Of a stretch of 64,000 bases of DNA, positions 8,617 to 17,392 are shown piece after piece (the first letter of the stretch is position 1; each line of letters begins with the position of its first letter). The notes beneath the pieces are model-generated. The model was given only the letters and a program-made list of their open reading frames with translations, did no database searches and had not been told where the DNA came from. The stretch spans positions 186,001 to 250,000 of the forward strand of contig JAQWLM010000002.1 of NCBI GenBank assembly GCA_029247315.1, in the 5' to 3' direction. The position numbers were made by a program, and so were the translations under genes. This DNA is from AAA164-E04 sp014239995. GTDB taxonomy: Bacteria > Verrucomicrobiota > Verrucomicrobiia > Limisphaerales > AAA164-E04.

Positions 8617-9303
8617 TTTCATCGTCCATGTGCGGGTTTTGCCCGAAGAGTGCAGGCACGGGTTTCCTTGTTCCCAGCGTGGCACCCTTTATCCCACCGA
8701 GATTCTGTGGACCGATAGAAAGGGAAAGGTCTTTGGCCTTCCCTGCCACGCCTTGTCAGAGAAGACATTGGTTTTTTCCTTTGTCTTGGATAAAGGCACC
8801 TGATTCGTGAAAGTTTAAAGGCCACTTTTCAAAAACAAAAAAAGGTCTACGGCTCTGTTAAAACCTTGTCTGGCATGCTCGGTGTACTGGCAGATTTATG
8901 AGGCTCATACGGAACCAAGGCATCTGATGCTCCAGGCATGATCTACGCGGTGCCTTTAGCTTGAATACGAGTATACAGGGAGCAGGGATTCGAACACCGC
9001 ATGGCACTCGTATGACCTCTCGTAAAGACCCATGGAGAACACGTCGAGAAAGCGCTTATGTGGCTGTTACTGGCGAGCAACAATGCATGACCTTTCATTT
9101 TTCGGAATCAGTCTGCTAGGGTCCGGATCATTCGGCCTCCAATTTCTTGATACCTCATGAGATTCGCGTATGAATGATGCACGTGCCTTTGAACTTTACC
9201 CAAGTTTCCCTGCTGGGATTCCCCATGCTCGACAGCATCAAAAACAAAGAAGGAATCCATACCTGATCCACGCAAAGCACATGCATAGGTAGGAGGCTAT
9301 CAT
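8617..9303. other. Long gene-poor interval upstream of the amylase remnant
   Basis: About 690 bases with no frame showing recognisable protein sequence and no RNA gene. A weak imperfect hairpin with GGGAAAGG and CCTTCCC arms lies near 8725. Together with the gutted amylase gene that follows, this looks like decayed sequence, but I cannot identify what it was. Confidence 0.4.
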
Positions 9304-9966
9304 ATGCCACTTGGAAAAAAGCCCAGGAATACAGCACCCATGAATGACCTATTATTCCCTTTGTCTGGGATGAAAAGCCAGATACCAGGTATCATCCATC
9401 TGGTTTTCATGTGGCATGCCCTCAACATCCTGGAAGGGGCCAACATGCATGCCCCGTCATGGTGCCAGCAAGCAGTGTGGTATCAGATATTTCCCGAGCG
9501 ATTTGCAAATGGTGCCCCGTCCAACGACCTGGTTCGGGAAAGTTTACATGGCACCTGGCCATACCTAATGCCCATGGTCTGGCCGGACGTAGCCCATGAC
9601 CCGGAATCCACTCACCCCTTGAGTGCGTCACGCGTTCCTGAACCGGTCTACTTCCATGAGGAACTACACGCCTTTTATCAGAATGCCATTCAAATGCGAC
9701 GCAAGGAACCCTGCCTCAATCAAGGTGATTTCGAATTCCTTTCCGCCGACGCAGGTCAACGATGGATGGTTTGCAAGCGAACCCATGGAACGGAGTCTGT
9801 GATAGGCATCTTTAATGCTGGAAATACAAAACTGAATTTGGATTTAAACACGATAGGTCTTCCAGGAACCCCACAAACCTGGAAGACCATCCTTGGGCAA
9901 CCCCTTAATGAGGACCTCATCACCTTGGCCGGCCAATCATTCATGATCCTTAAAAAACAACCATGA
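9304..9966 (+). pseudogene. Internally deleted GH13 alpha-amylase/cyclomaltodextrinase remnant
   Basis: An open frame of 220 codons; the family-like sequence begins at an internal ATG (9445, MHAPSWCQQAVWYQIFPERF). That start is the classical N-terminus of the GH13 catalytic domain. About 15 residues after APSND it jumps to MVWPDVAHDPESTHPL, which in neopullulanase/cyclomaltodextrinase-type enzymes lies after the barrel, and continues into the C-terminal domain (AFYQNAIQMRRKEPCL, then a beta domain ending FMILKKQP). The catalytic Asp, Glu and Asp and nearly all of the TIM barrel, probably some 300 residues, are missing, with the join near codons 85-91. The frame is kept across the deletion. 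It cannot be an active amylase. Its stop overlaps the next start, so it may still be translated. Confidence 0.75.
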
Positions 9967-11075
9967 TCACACCCTATTGCATTCTAAGTCACCGGCCCCC
10001 GATGGTTACCGTGCTTGGTCTGGGAGTCTTGATACTCCTTGTAGCCTGCAAGGAACAGCAAGCTCCTGGACTCCCGAAGACCGTCAAGCCGGAAACCAAC
10101 ACGCAAGGTCGAATATCTGCACCAGCCACATTCCATTCAAGGACAGACTATGCACTGAGTCATAATTCCTTTTATACCGGTTCATGTGATGGTTCAGGTG
10201 CAGTCGCCCTGGATGCCGATCATTTCATTGTCGCCAATGACGAGACAAGCAAACTGCTGGTGTTCCACCGGTATGAACCCGGACCTCCCTTACAGACGGT
10301 GAATATTCGAAAAAGCCTGGACCTTAAAAAAAATGAGGAAGCTGATCTTGAGGCGATGGCCCGTATTGAAGATCGCATTTACCTCATCGGCTCGCACGCA
10401 CGCGGTCGGGACGGAAAAAAGGAGAAAGAGCGCAGGAAACTGGTAGGTATACAGATCCAACACTCCAACACTGGTTACACCTTCCACCCGGTGGGGGATG
10501 CCTACGAGGATCTTCTGGACGATCTGACAGGGCATCCTGGCTTTGCGACGCTGAAGCTGAAATCTGCTGCACGAGCCTCCGGAAACACACCCGATGCTTT
10601 AAATATTGAGGGCCTTTGTGCGGCCGCTGATGGATCCCTCTGGCTGTGTTTTCGAGGGCCACGAATCGGAGGCAGGGCATTATTGATCCCATTGCTCAAT
10701 CCTGAGGACGCCTTGGCAGGTGCCAAGGCTCGCTTTGGCCTCCACGTGCTCCTGGACCTTCATGAGCGCTCTATCCGGGGTGCGGATAATTTCCAGGGAC
10801 AAATCCTGCTGATAGCCGATGGCAATGGCAAGGATCGCCCTCCAGCACTCTACCGCTGGGATGGGCAAAGTTCAGCTGCAACCCAGCTCACCATTCCGGA
10901 AATCAATATCCTGGATCCAGAATCCATTCTACTTTATCCGGATACTGGGCTTCAATCCCTTCAAATCCTCAGCGATGACGGCAACCGTCGACTCATCGAA
11001 AAGGACTGTAAGGATTCAAAAGATGCCTCACAAAAACGTTTCAGAAGTGCCACCTATACCTGGGAAATACCCTAG
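9963..11075 (+). CDS. DUF3616-type lipoprotein
   Basis: 370 residues with a long N-terminal region and a lipobox-like LLVACKEQ at about residues 26-33, so probably a lipoprotein. The body matches the DUF3616 pattern: EADLEAMARIEDRIYLIGSHARGRDG, a KEKERRKLVGI segment, then ALNIEGLCAAADGSLWLCFRGP and RGADNFQGQILLIADGNG, consistent with a beta-propeller-like fold. Function is unknown. The ATG overlaps the stop of the amylase remnant (ATGA), which suggests translational coupling inherited from an operon with the once-intact amylase. Its TAG shares the palindrome CTAG at 11072-11075 with the stop of the convergent sulfatase gene. Confidence 0.72.
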   Translation: MITPYCILSHRPPMVTVLGLGVLILLVACKEQQAPGLPKTVKPETNTQGRISAPATFHSRTDYALSHNSFYTGSCDGSGAVALDADHFIVANDETSKLLVFHRYEPGPPLQTVNIRKSLDLKKNEEADLEAMARIEDRIYLIGSHARGRDGKKEKERRKLVGIQIQHSNTGYTFHPVGDAYEDLLDDLTGHPGFATLKLKSAARASGNTPDALNIEGLCAAADGSLWLCFRGPRIGGRALLIPLLNPEDALAGAKARFGLHVLLDLHERSIRGADNFQGQILLIADGNGKDRPPALYRWDGQSSAATQLTIPEINILDPESILLYPDTGLQSLQILSDDGNRRLIEKDCKDSKDASQKRFRSATYTWEIP

Positions 11076-12514
11076 CGTGTCGTGATACGGAGCAGTTCAG
11101 GGGATTCTACCCAACCAGATGCACGGCGCCCCTGCGCCACCAGGCCACGATCCCCCAGTTCCGGACGCATCTGTTGCGCCTGTTGCAGCAGACGCTCCAC
11201 CACCGCAGGATAAGCATCGGCAAGATCATGGGTTTCACCCGTATCGGATGATAGATCAAAGAGCATCAAGGGCGAAGCCGGTTCCGGCGCCCCCCAGTTA
11301 CGTCGCTTAGCAACCATGGGCAGATGCAGCTTCCATCGAGCATCCCGCAGTGCCTGCAACTGATCCATCTGGTAATAGTAAAAATAGTCGCAGGCCGAGC
11401 GGCCACCAGGCAAGCGACCCAACACGGGCCAAAGGTTATGACCATCCAGGATACGATTTTCCGGAAGTTTTGCTCCTGCCAGATGTGTCAAGGTGGGAAG
11501 CACATCCAGAGTGGAGGCAAGGGCCCCAGAGGTGGTATCCGGCGGAATCTGCCCGGGCCACCAGGCTAGAAAAGGCTCACGCATACCTCCCTCCCAGGTG
11601 GTTCCCTTATGCCCCCGGAGAACACCGTTACTGCGGCCTCGGCCAAACATGGCGCCGTTGTCAGAGGTGAAAATAACCAAAGTCCGATGATGCAAGCGAA
11701 GCTTGCGAAGGGTATTCAGGATCGCACCCGTGGAGGCATCCAGTTCTTCAATCACATCTCCGTAAAGCCCGTTGCCTGACTTGCCCAAATAGTCAACACC
11801 AGCAAAAAGAGGAACATGTGGAAAAGTATGGGGCAAATAAATGAAAAAAGGCCTGTCCTGGTGCTGGTTGATGAAGTCAATGGTCTCGTCCGTATATCTT
11901 TTGGTGAGCGTCGACTGTTCAGCGGGTGCCTCAATCACCCGCTCATTGCGCATGAGCGGAAGCGGTGGCCTGGTGCCATCCTTTGTTTCCTTCATATCAT
12001 TGCTGTAGGGTATGCCAAAATAACGATCAAAACCCTGACGTGTAGGAAGGAACGCGGGTTGATCACCCAAGTGCCACTTGCCAATGCATGCCGTGGCATA
12101 TCCATGAGGCCTCAAGACCTCAGCGATCGTCACCTCCGATGGACTCAATCCTTTCCGATCCCCAGGAAAAAGGACGCAAAGGTTCTTGTCGTTAACGTGC
12201 ATGTCCAATCGCTGCGCATAACACCCTGTCATGAGGCTGGCCCTTGAGGGCGAACAGACACTGCAACTTGAATAAAAACTGGTCAGGCGCATGCCCTCCT
12301 GTGCCATCCGATCAAGATGAGGTGTACGATTAAGGGTGGAACCAAATGGTCCAATGTCTCCATACCCAAGATCATCGCAGAAAATCACGATGAAGTTGGG
12401 CTTGACCGGCCGCGCAACCAGAGTCCAGGGCGATGCAAGAAAGCAAGCGTAAATCAATGCAAGCCGGCTGAGCCAGGCTGTAATGCGTGCTGGAGGCGCG
12501 AGATAGGGAGGCAT
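11072..12514 (-). CDS. Formylglycine-dependent sulfatase (arylsulfatase family)
   Basis: 480 residues with an N-terminal hydrophobic export signal (about residues 10-34, ending near LVARP). Metal-binding NFIVIFCDDLGYGDIG opens the sulfatase fold, and the maturation signature C-S-P-S-R (residues 87-91, in CSPSRASLMTG) provides the Cys that becomes formylglycine. ATACIGKWHLGDQ and IIFTSDNG-type (VIFTSDNGAMFGRG) segments complete the active site. It would release sulfate from sulfated carbohydrates or similar compounds in the periplasm or outside. No maturase gene (FGE or anSME) and no other sulfatase is in the window. Its last bases overlap the convergent DUF3616 gene. Confidence 0.92.
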   Translation of the reverse strand: MPPYLAPPARITAWLSRLALIYACFLASPWTLVARPVKPNFIVIFCDDLGYGDIGPFGSTLNRTPHLDRMAQEGMRLTSFYSSCSVCSPSRASLMTGCYAQRLDMHVNDKNLCVLFPGDRKGLSPSEVTIAEVLRPHGYATACIGKWHLGDQPAFLPTRQGFDRYFGIPYSNDMKETKDGTRPPLPLMRNERVIEAPAEQSTLTKRYTDETIDFINQHQDRPFFIYLPHTFPHVPLFAGVDYLGKSGNGLYGDVIEELDASTGAILNTLRKLRLHHRTLVIFTSDNGAMFGRGRSNGVLRGHKGTTWEGGMREPFLAWWPGQIPPDTTSGALASTLDVLPTLTHLAGAKLPENRILDGHNLWPVLGRLPGGRSACDYFYYYQMDQLQALRDARWKLHLPMVAKRRNWGAPEPASPLMLFDLSSDTGETHDLADAYPAVVERLLQQAQQMRPELGDRGLVAQGRRASGWVESPELLRITTR

Positions 12515-12602
12515 GAAGAAAGCCTAACAGTTTTGTTCATCAATGGACACTTCAATGGGCTTTTGACTTCCTTCAAACCAGGTTAAGCCTTATTTTGAAT
12601 CG

Positions 12603-13217
12603 GTGATTGCGTTAATTGATTACGGTGCAGGAAACCTTAGAAGCGTCCATAAGGCCCTGCTCCACCTCGGAGTGGAGGTTCGACGGGTCACCGATCCCTC
12701 CGGACTGGAGGGCTGCCCCGGCATCGTACTTCCGGGTGTAGGGGCCTTTGAGGACTGCTCCACGGCACTCATCAGCCAGTCTATGATGGAGGCCACGCGT
12801 CAGCGCATAGAGCAAGGCACATGGTTCCTCGGCATCTGTGTGGGTTACCAGATCCTTTTTGACCACAGTGAAGAATTTCAGAGTAATTCCCCAGGCTTCG
12901 GTCACTTTAAGGGACCCGTGGTTCGTTTCCCGAAAAAACCGGGATTAAAAGTGCCTCAAATCGGTTGGAATCAAGTCAAATATATCCAGCCCGACTGCCC
13001 CATCTTCAAGGATATTCCGGACAACAGCCATTTCTATTTTGTCCACAGTTACCACCCAAAGCCAGAGGATACGTCCATCATCGCGGGTGAAACGGAATAT
13101 GAAATCCCATTTGCCTCAGCTGTTTGGCATGACCGTGTTTTCGCAACTCAATTTCATCCAGAAAAGAGCCAATCCGTGGGATTGCAGCTATTAAAAAACT
13201 TTGTTGATCTTATTTAG
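12603..13217 (+). CDS. hisH: Imidazole glycerol phosphate synthase, glutaminase subunit HisH
   Basis: 204 residues from a GTG start (IALIDYGAGNLRSVHKAL, the family N-terminus). The class I glutaminase nucleophile is Cys79 in FLGICVGYQ, with His185 and Glu187 in TQFHPEKS completing the triad; VLPGVGAFEDC forms the oxyanion region. HisH supplies ammonia to HisF to make imidazole glycerol phosphate and AICAR in histidine synthesis. HisF is not in the window, so the his genes are dispersed. The gene is divergent from the sulfatase gene. Confidence 0.95.
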   Translation: MIALIDYGAGNLRSVHKALLHLGVEVRRVTDPSGLEGCPGIVLPGVGAFEDCSTALISQSMMEATRQRIEQGTWFLGICVGYQILFDHSEEFQSNSPGFGHFKGPVVRFPKKPGLKVPQIGWNQVKYIQPDCPIFKDIPDNSHFYFVHSYHPKPEDTSIIAGETEYEIPFASAVWHDRVFATQFHPEKSQSVGLQLLKNFVDLI

Positions 13218-13386
13218 AACACAGTCCTCCGCAGAACTCATTTGGATGGACACTGGGACAGATGAATCCACAGGGAGACGTGCGGACGCGTGCCGCATCT
13301 CATCATGCGTGAGCCCTTGGAGATCCATCCCACGCGCTAAGCCGTCCGAGTTGCCTCGATCCTGAAGGACCTGTCGAAAAACCAGG

Positions 13387-14565
13387 CTAGCTATGCTGGG
13401 CTAATCCGTGCCGATCAAGCTGCTCAAGCGTCCACTGGTATTCGTCCGCCAATTGGTCAACAACGCTGCGCTGCTTCATGGACTCGGGCATGACTTCCCA
13501 TGTGTACGTTTCCATCTCCAAATGAGAACAAAGACGAGGGTTAGCCTTTAGAAAATCCAGGGTCCCAAGGAGATGGTCCGTGGTGCTATCAAATAAGCCA
13601 ACAGGCAGGTGGTGCAGCGGAATATGAAAATGGATACGCCATTCTTCGGGCACATGGGATCCCTGCTTCGCACCCGATGCCAGAGCGTCCGGCAAATCAC
13701 GATAGCGCATCAGGGAGCCCCCTGTCCTTCGCTCTATGACCTGATGGAAATAGACATCGTCTGCGTATTTCGCCAGTGCTTGTCGCACCTCCGGGGTCGG
13801 CCGCACTTTCAGTGCGGAACTCAAATGTATCTTGCTGACCTTGATGCCATGATTAACCAGGCGACCCAGTGCTTCATGCGGATTCTCGTATTCGACGGCA
13901 AGATGACAGCAGTCATAATTCACTCCAAGATGCTCCTCAATCCGCATATCCGCCTTGCGCTCTCCGCGCATCTGGTCAAAAAAACGCACGGTTTCAAGGG
14001 TCGTCTCCAGGTAACACATAGGTTCAGGCTCCAGTCCCAAATGGAGCTTCTTACCCGTACGAGCACTCAATTGCTCGATATGGTCGATACATTTCCAAAG
14101 ATGCTTTCTGGCTGCCTTGAGCTGACGCTCATTGGTAATGAATTCTTTGTAGGAAACCGGCACGCTGCTCACACTGCCTTCCACACCTTCAGGCAATAAT
14201 TCAACGAGGATATCAAAGAGGAGATTGGTGTATTCAAGACGCTCCGGCGTGGTCCAATCCGGGCGGTAAACATCCTCCTTGACGCGGACACCGTGGAAGG
14301 TTCCGTACGGAAAACCATTGATCGTAAAAACGTAGCAATCGTTCTCTTCCAGCCAACGCTTGAAGGCTTCAAGTTTTGCCCTCTGGTTCAATTCCATGGC
14401 CGCCGCATAGCCCAGTCGCAGGCCAATGGCATAGGGTTGTTCTGGAGCAACCCTATGACGCACGGCCAGGGTATGTTGCTTGAGGTTTTGAAAGATTTCT
14501 TCCCAGGATTCCCCACGGTGGATGTTGGTGCAATAAGCCAGATGTAACCCGTGCTGCAATTTCAT
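13387..14565 (-). CDS. eboE: EboE-type TIM-barrel protein (metabolite traffic/ebo cluster)
   Basis: 392 residues. The N-terminus MKLQHGLHLAYCTNIHRGESWEE-like pattern (AYCTNIHRGE), LRLGYAAAMELN, FTINGFPYGTFHG and LHLGLEPEPMCYLET match the EboE branch of xylose-isomerase-like TIM barrels. VNYDCCHLAVEYENP and VSKIHLSSAL provide further metal-site-like segments. EboE belongs to the ebo (edb) gene cluster, which in cyanobacteria is implicated in moving scytonemin precursors to the periplasm and in other bacteria in precursor traffic of unknown kind. The eboB homologue follows in transcriptional order upstream, about 100 bases away. The prenyltransferase EboC and the EboD synthase-like gene are not adjacent. 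Confidence 0.78.
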   Translation of the reverse strand: MKLQHGLHLAYCTNIHRGESWEEIFQNLKQHTLAVRHRVAPEQPYAIGLRLGYAAAMELNQRAKLEAFKRWLEENDCYVFTINGFPYGTFHGVRVKEDVYRPDWTTPERLEYTNLLFDILVELLPEGVEGSVSSVPVSYKEFITNERQLKAARKHLWKCIDHIEQLSARTGKKLHLGLEPEPMCYLETTLETVRFFDQMRGERKADMRIEEHLGVNYDCCHLAVEYENPHEALGRLVNHGIKVSKIHLSSALKVRPTPEVRQALAKYADDVYFHQVIERRTGGSLMRYRDLPDALASGAKQGSHVPEEWRIHFHIPLHHLPVGLFDSTTDHLLGTLDFLKANPRLCSHLEMETYTWEVMPESMKQRSVVDQLADEYQWTLEQLDRHGLAQHS

Positions 14566-14665
14566 GTCAAATAATCAGTGCGTTTGGGTCACTCACAATT
14601 CAAAGTGAGCAACCATGATCAAGCATTTTAATGGAAATGAGGACGAAAGGATTCATGTTTGCTGC

Positions 14666-15472
14666 TCAGGCTGGCACCTTGAACTTGGAGCATTGACTCA
14701 TGAACTGAATGGGATTCTGAAATGCGACTTTATCGATCCAATCCGTTGGATGCCCTCGTTGTTTCATTTCCAGTAAAGCATGTGGCACAGCTAGCGGTCG
14801 ACTGATTCCCCAATCACAGGCACTGTTCATCCAGATGCCATTCGTACCGAACTGTTCGAGCATGTCGATTGCTCGACTGGAGCTGCACTTCGATTCCGGA
14901 TACAGGGTCATTCCTGCCCAAAAGCCTTCATCCAGCACCATGCCGATAGTGTGCTCTTCCACGTGGTCGATGATGCAGCGCTCCGGGCGAATGCGCGATT
15001 CATTTTTCAAGGCATCCATGATCAGCCGGGTACCCTTGTGTTTGTCTTCCAGATGAGGCGTGTGCACGAGGATCAACTGGTCATACTCTGCCGCGATCTG
15101 AATATGGCGCTCAAGAACCTTGAGTTCATTTCGACTGTTCTTGTTGAGACCGATCTCCCCAATACCCAGGACGTTGGGTTGATCAATAAAGTCAGGAATC
15201 AAGGCCATCACATCCGCGGCCAGTCCGAGATCCTCTGATTCCTTGGGGTTGATACAAAGCCAGGCGTAGTGCGGAAGACCAAATTTGGCGGCCCGCTTAG
15301 GTTCATGCTCGGTAAGTTGACAGAAATAATCGTGGAAACCATCGGCCGAACTCCGGTCAAAGCCTGCCCAAAAGGCGGGCTCACAAACGGCCTCACACCC
15401 TGCGGTGACCATGGCAAGATAGTCATCCGTGGTTCGACTGACCATGTGGCCATGGGGTTCGATGTATCTCAT
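14666..15472 (-). CDS. eboB: EboB-type TatD-family metal-dependent hydrolase
   Basis: 268 residues. IEPHGHMVSRTTDDY carries the His-x-His metal motif and the SRTTDDY segment characteristic of EboB-like TatD proteins, followed by AGCEAVCEPAFWAGFDRS. VLGIGEIGLNKN provides the metal-binding Glu, ILVHTPH a further His, CIIDHVEEHT another, and NSACDWGISRP the late Asp. The family is an amidohydrolase-like barrel. Its start overlaps the stop of the small upstream gene (ATGA at 15469-15472), so these are translationally coupled. The substrate is unknown. Confidence 0.8.
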   Translation of the reverse strand: MRYIEPHGHMVSRTTDDYLAMVTAGCEAVCEPAFWAGFDRSSADGFHDYFCQLTEHEPKRAAKFGLPHYAWLCINPKESEDLGLAADVMALIPDFIDQPNVLGIGEIGLNKNSRNELKVLERHIQIAAEYDQLILVHTPHLEDKHKGTRLIMDALKNESRIRPERCIIDHVEEHTIGMVLDEGFWAGMTLYPESKCSSSRAIDMLEQFGTNGIWMNSACDWGISRPLAVPHALLEMKQRGHPTDWIDKVAFQNPIQFMSQCSKFKVPA

Positions 15473-15792
15473 ACTGCATTTTCCTCCTGAGGAAGGGTGG
15501 GCGCGCCCGAACCCGGCCAGGCCCCGCAGGCGGCCTTGGTCGTGGCCTCCTTGATGGGCTCCGTACTGGGATCGCTGAAAGTCATCAACACCTTGCCGGC
15601 CCTATTTGCATCGCCTGAACGAAGATGCTTCAGGGCCTCGTCAAAGGCTTGCATTCGAAAATCATGAATCCCTGAAGACCGATCAACGCGATCCATGAAA
15701 GCAGCCAGATCGATCAGCTTATGGCGAGCATCCATAAAATACATATCCAACACCTCTTGCCGTGACATCGTCTTCATAATGGAGGAAATCAT
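15469..15792 (-). CDS. Small conserved-looking protein of the ebo cluster, function unknown
   Basis: Up to 107 residues; the true start may be at MSRQEVLDMYF (codon 9) rather than the first ATG. It reads as a helical protein: DARHKLIDLAAFMDRVDRSSG, ALKHLRSGDANRAGKVLM, then a distinctive SDPSTEPIKEATTKAACGAWPG tail. It overlaps eboB by four bases and occupies the place where EboA stands in other ebo clusters, but it is much shorter than cyanobacterial EboA (about 250 residues). Whether it is a reduced EboA or an unrelated partner cannot be decided by eye. Confidence 0.6.
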   Translation of the reverse strand: MISSIMKTMSRQEVLDMYFMDARHKLIDLAAFMDRVDRSSGIHDFRMQAFDEALKHLRSGDANRAGKVLMTFSDPSTEPIKEATTKAACGAWPGSGAPTLPQEENAV

Positions 15793-15882
15793 AAGCTACA
15801 TGTGGCTGCATAGAAAATCAAAATAACAGGGCTACGTGCCGAATTGTCAGGAAGCGGAAATCATGCAGAATAGTCCCATGGT

Positions 15883-16494
15883 ATGAGCAAGCCTTCTTTC
15901 CATTTACGTCGTGCGACACTCGAAGATCTCGAATTACTGCGGGGACTTTGGCAGATTGCCCTCTTTTCCCATTCAGACCTGGAAAAACACTTGACGGAAT
16001 TTCAAGTGATTGAGGGAGACGATGGTCGCTTACTGGGAGCCATTGGGATCAGGATTCGCCAGGAGAATGCCTGGATCCATCACGCTGCCTTTACGCGTCC
16101 ACACACTGGAATTGCCCTGCGCGAGATACTTTGGGACCGACTCAAGTCCATGTTTCGCCAACACGGCGTGCATCGAATGTGGATATCTCAATCCGAGGAC
16201 TACTGGAGTGCCGTTGGATTCCGTACTCCAACGGCCGAAGAACGCAACAGCGTCCCCCCGCCGTTCGAAACCCTGGAAAAGACCCTCAAGGTGTTTGTCC
16301 TGAGGGACGAAAAATCTCAAAGGATGATCGAGCGCAAAATGCTCGAACTCCAGTCGCTGCGTGAAGAGGAAACAGCACAACTGAATCACCGAACAAGATT
16401 GGCACGAATCATGGCGTGGTCGTTTACAGGTTTTTTCATCGTCATATTGATCTACCTTACACTGAGGAGCTTGATCGCCCTTCCTCGACTGTGA
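15883..16494 (+). CDS. GNAT-like N-acetyltransferase domain with C-terminal membrane anchor
   Basis: 203 residues. The first 145 or so look like a GNAT fold: FHLRRATLEDLELLRGLW at the N-terminus, a central DDGRLLGAIGIRI strand pair, and HRMWISQSEDYWSAVGFRTP as the late GNAT motif. The usual acetyl-CoA loop (Q/R-x-x-G-x-G/A) is poorly conserved, so catalysis is doubtful. A charged helix (about 145-170) leads to one transmembrane helix (about 177-197, WSFTGFFIVILIYLTL). The last 38 bases overlap the convergent lipA gene. Function unknown. Confidence 0.72.
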   Translation: MSKPSFHLRRATLEDLELLRGLWQIALFSHSDLEKHLTEFQVIEGDDGRLLGAIGIRIRQENAWIHHAAFTRPHTGIALREILWDRLKSMFRQHGVHRMWISQSEDYWSAVGFRTPTAEERNSVPPPFETLEKTLKVFVLRDEKSQRMIERKMLELQSLREEETAQLNHRTRLARIMAWSFTGFFIVILIYLTLRSLIALPRL

Positions 16495-17380
16495 AACCTG
16501 CGTTAAAGGCATCTGCGTGATACGAACTTCGCACCATGGGACCACTCGCCACGTGCACAAACCCCATGGATTCAGCGCTGGATTTCAGGCGATCAAAGGT
16601 TTCCGGACGAATGAAGGCCTTGACTGGTAGGTGCGTCAGAGAAGGCTGAAGATACTGACCAAGAGTCAGAATATCACAGTCCACATGACGTAAATCCTTC
16701 ATCACCTGAAGGATTTCCTCCTCAGTCTCCCCAAGGCCCAGCATGAGACCGGATTTTGTATAGACCCGGTAGGAAGCACGTTTCCTGACCATCCCAAGAA
16801 GGGAAAGCGACCGCTCGTAGATGGCCCTGGAGCGCACCGCAGGGGTAAGACGACGCACCGTTTCCATGTTGTGGTTGAACACGTGCGGTTCCGCCGACAG
16901 CACCTTGTCCACGGCTTCTTCCTTGAGCAGGAAATCAGGAGTCAGCACTTCAATCACCATCTCCGGCACACGTGAACGGACAGCTTGAATGGTCTGCGCG
17001 AAATGCTCCGCTCCCCCGTCAGCGAGATCATCCCTCGCGACGGCTGTGATCACAACATGCCGCAAATGCATCCTGGCGGCAGCCTCGGCCACACGTCCGG
17101 GCTCCTGCGCGTCCAGAGCCAGTGGTTTCAATGTAGAGATGGCACAGAATCCACACGCACGCGTGCACCGGTCGCCGGCAATCATGAAAGAAGCCGTACC
17201 TTTACTCCAGCACTCCCAATGATTGGGACATTTGGCACTCTCGCAAACGGTATGAAGATTCAACTCTTCCAGCAGACCACGCGTCTGTGCAAATGTGTGC
17301 TCACTGGGCAGGGCACGCCTCAACCAAGCAGGTAAACGAGGACGTTGAGCCTTTTGAGTCGCATGCATCTCCATGGACAA
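16457..17380 (-). CDS. lipA: Lipoyl synthase
   Basis: 307 residues. The auxiliary cluster motif C-x4-C-x5-C is at residues 46, 51 and 57 (CESAKCPNHWEC) and the radical SAM motif C-x3-C-x2-C at 72, 76 and 79 (CTRACGFC). The C-terminal R-S-S-Y-H motif, which donates a Ser ligand to the auxiliary cluster, is present. LipA inserts sulfur atoms into protein-bound octanoyl groups to make lipoyl cofactors. It is the last gene of a cupin-glutaredoxin-lipA unit, 12 bases after the glutaredoxin. LipB/LipL is not nearby. The 3' end runs into the convergent GNAT gene. Confidence 0.96.
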   Translation of the reverse strand: MSMEMHATQKAQRPRLPAWLRRALPSEHTFAQTRGLLEELNLHTVCESAKCPNHWECWSKGTASFMIAGDRCTRACGFCAISTLKPLALDAQEPGRVAEAAARMHLRHVVITAVARDDLADGGAEHFAQTIQAVRSRVPEMVIEVLTPDFLLKEEAVDKVLSAEPHVFNHNMETVRRLTPAVRSRAIYERSLSLLGMVRKRASYRVYTKSGLMLGLGETEEEILQVMKDLRHVDCDILTLGQYLQPSLTHLPVKAFIRPETFDRLKSSAESMGFVHVASGPMVRSSYHADAFNAGFTVEEGRSSSSV

Positions 17381-17392
17381 AACCTGAGTCGC

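Noticed and set aside
8718..8742. Hairpin with GGGAAAGG and CCTTCCC arms as nth terminator
   Set aside because: It is imperfect, about 100 bases after the stop and lacks a T-tract.
11816..12247. Open frame of 143 codons on the plus strand opposite the sulfatase
   Set aside because: Overlaps the sulfatase active-site region antisense; no family features.
13362..13386. Terminator after eboE (CCAG...CTGG then TTTTT on the minus strand)
   Set aside because: The stem has only four sure pairs and overlaps the stop codon, too weak to list.
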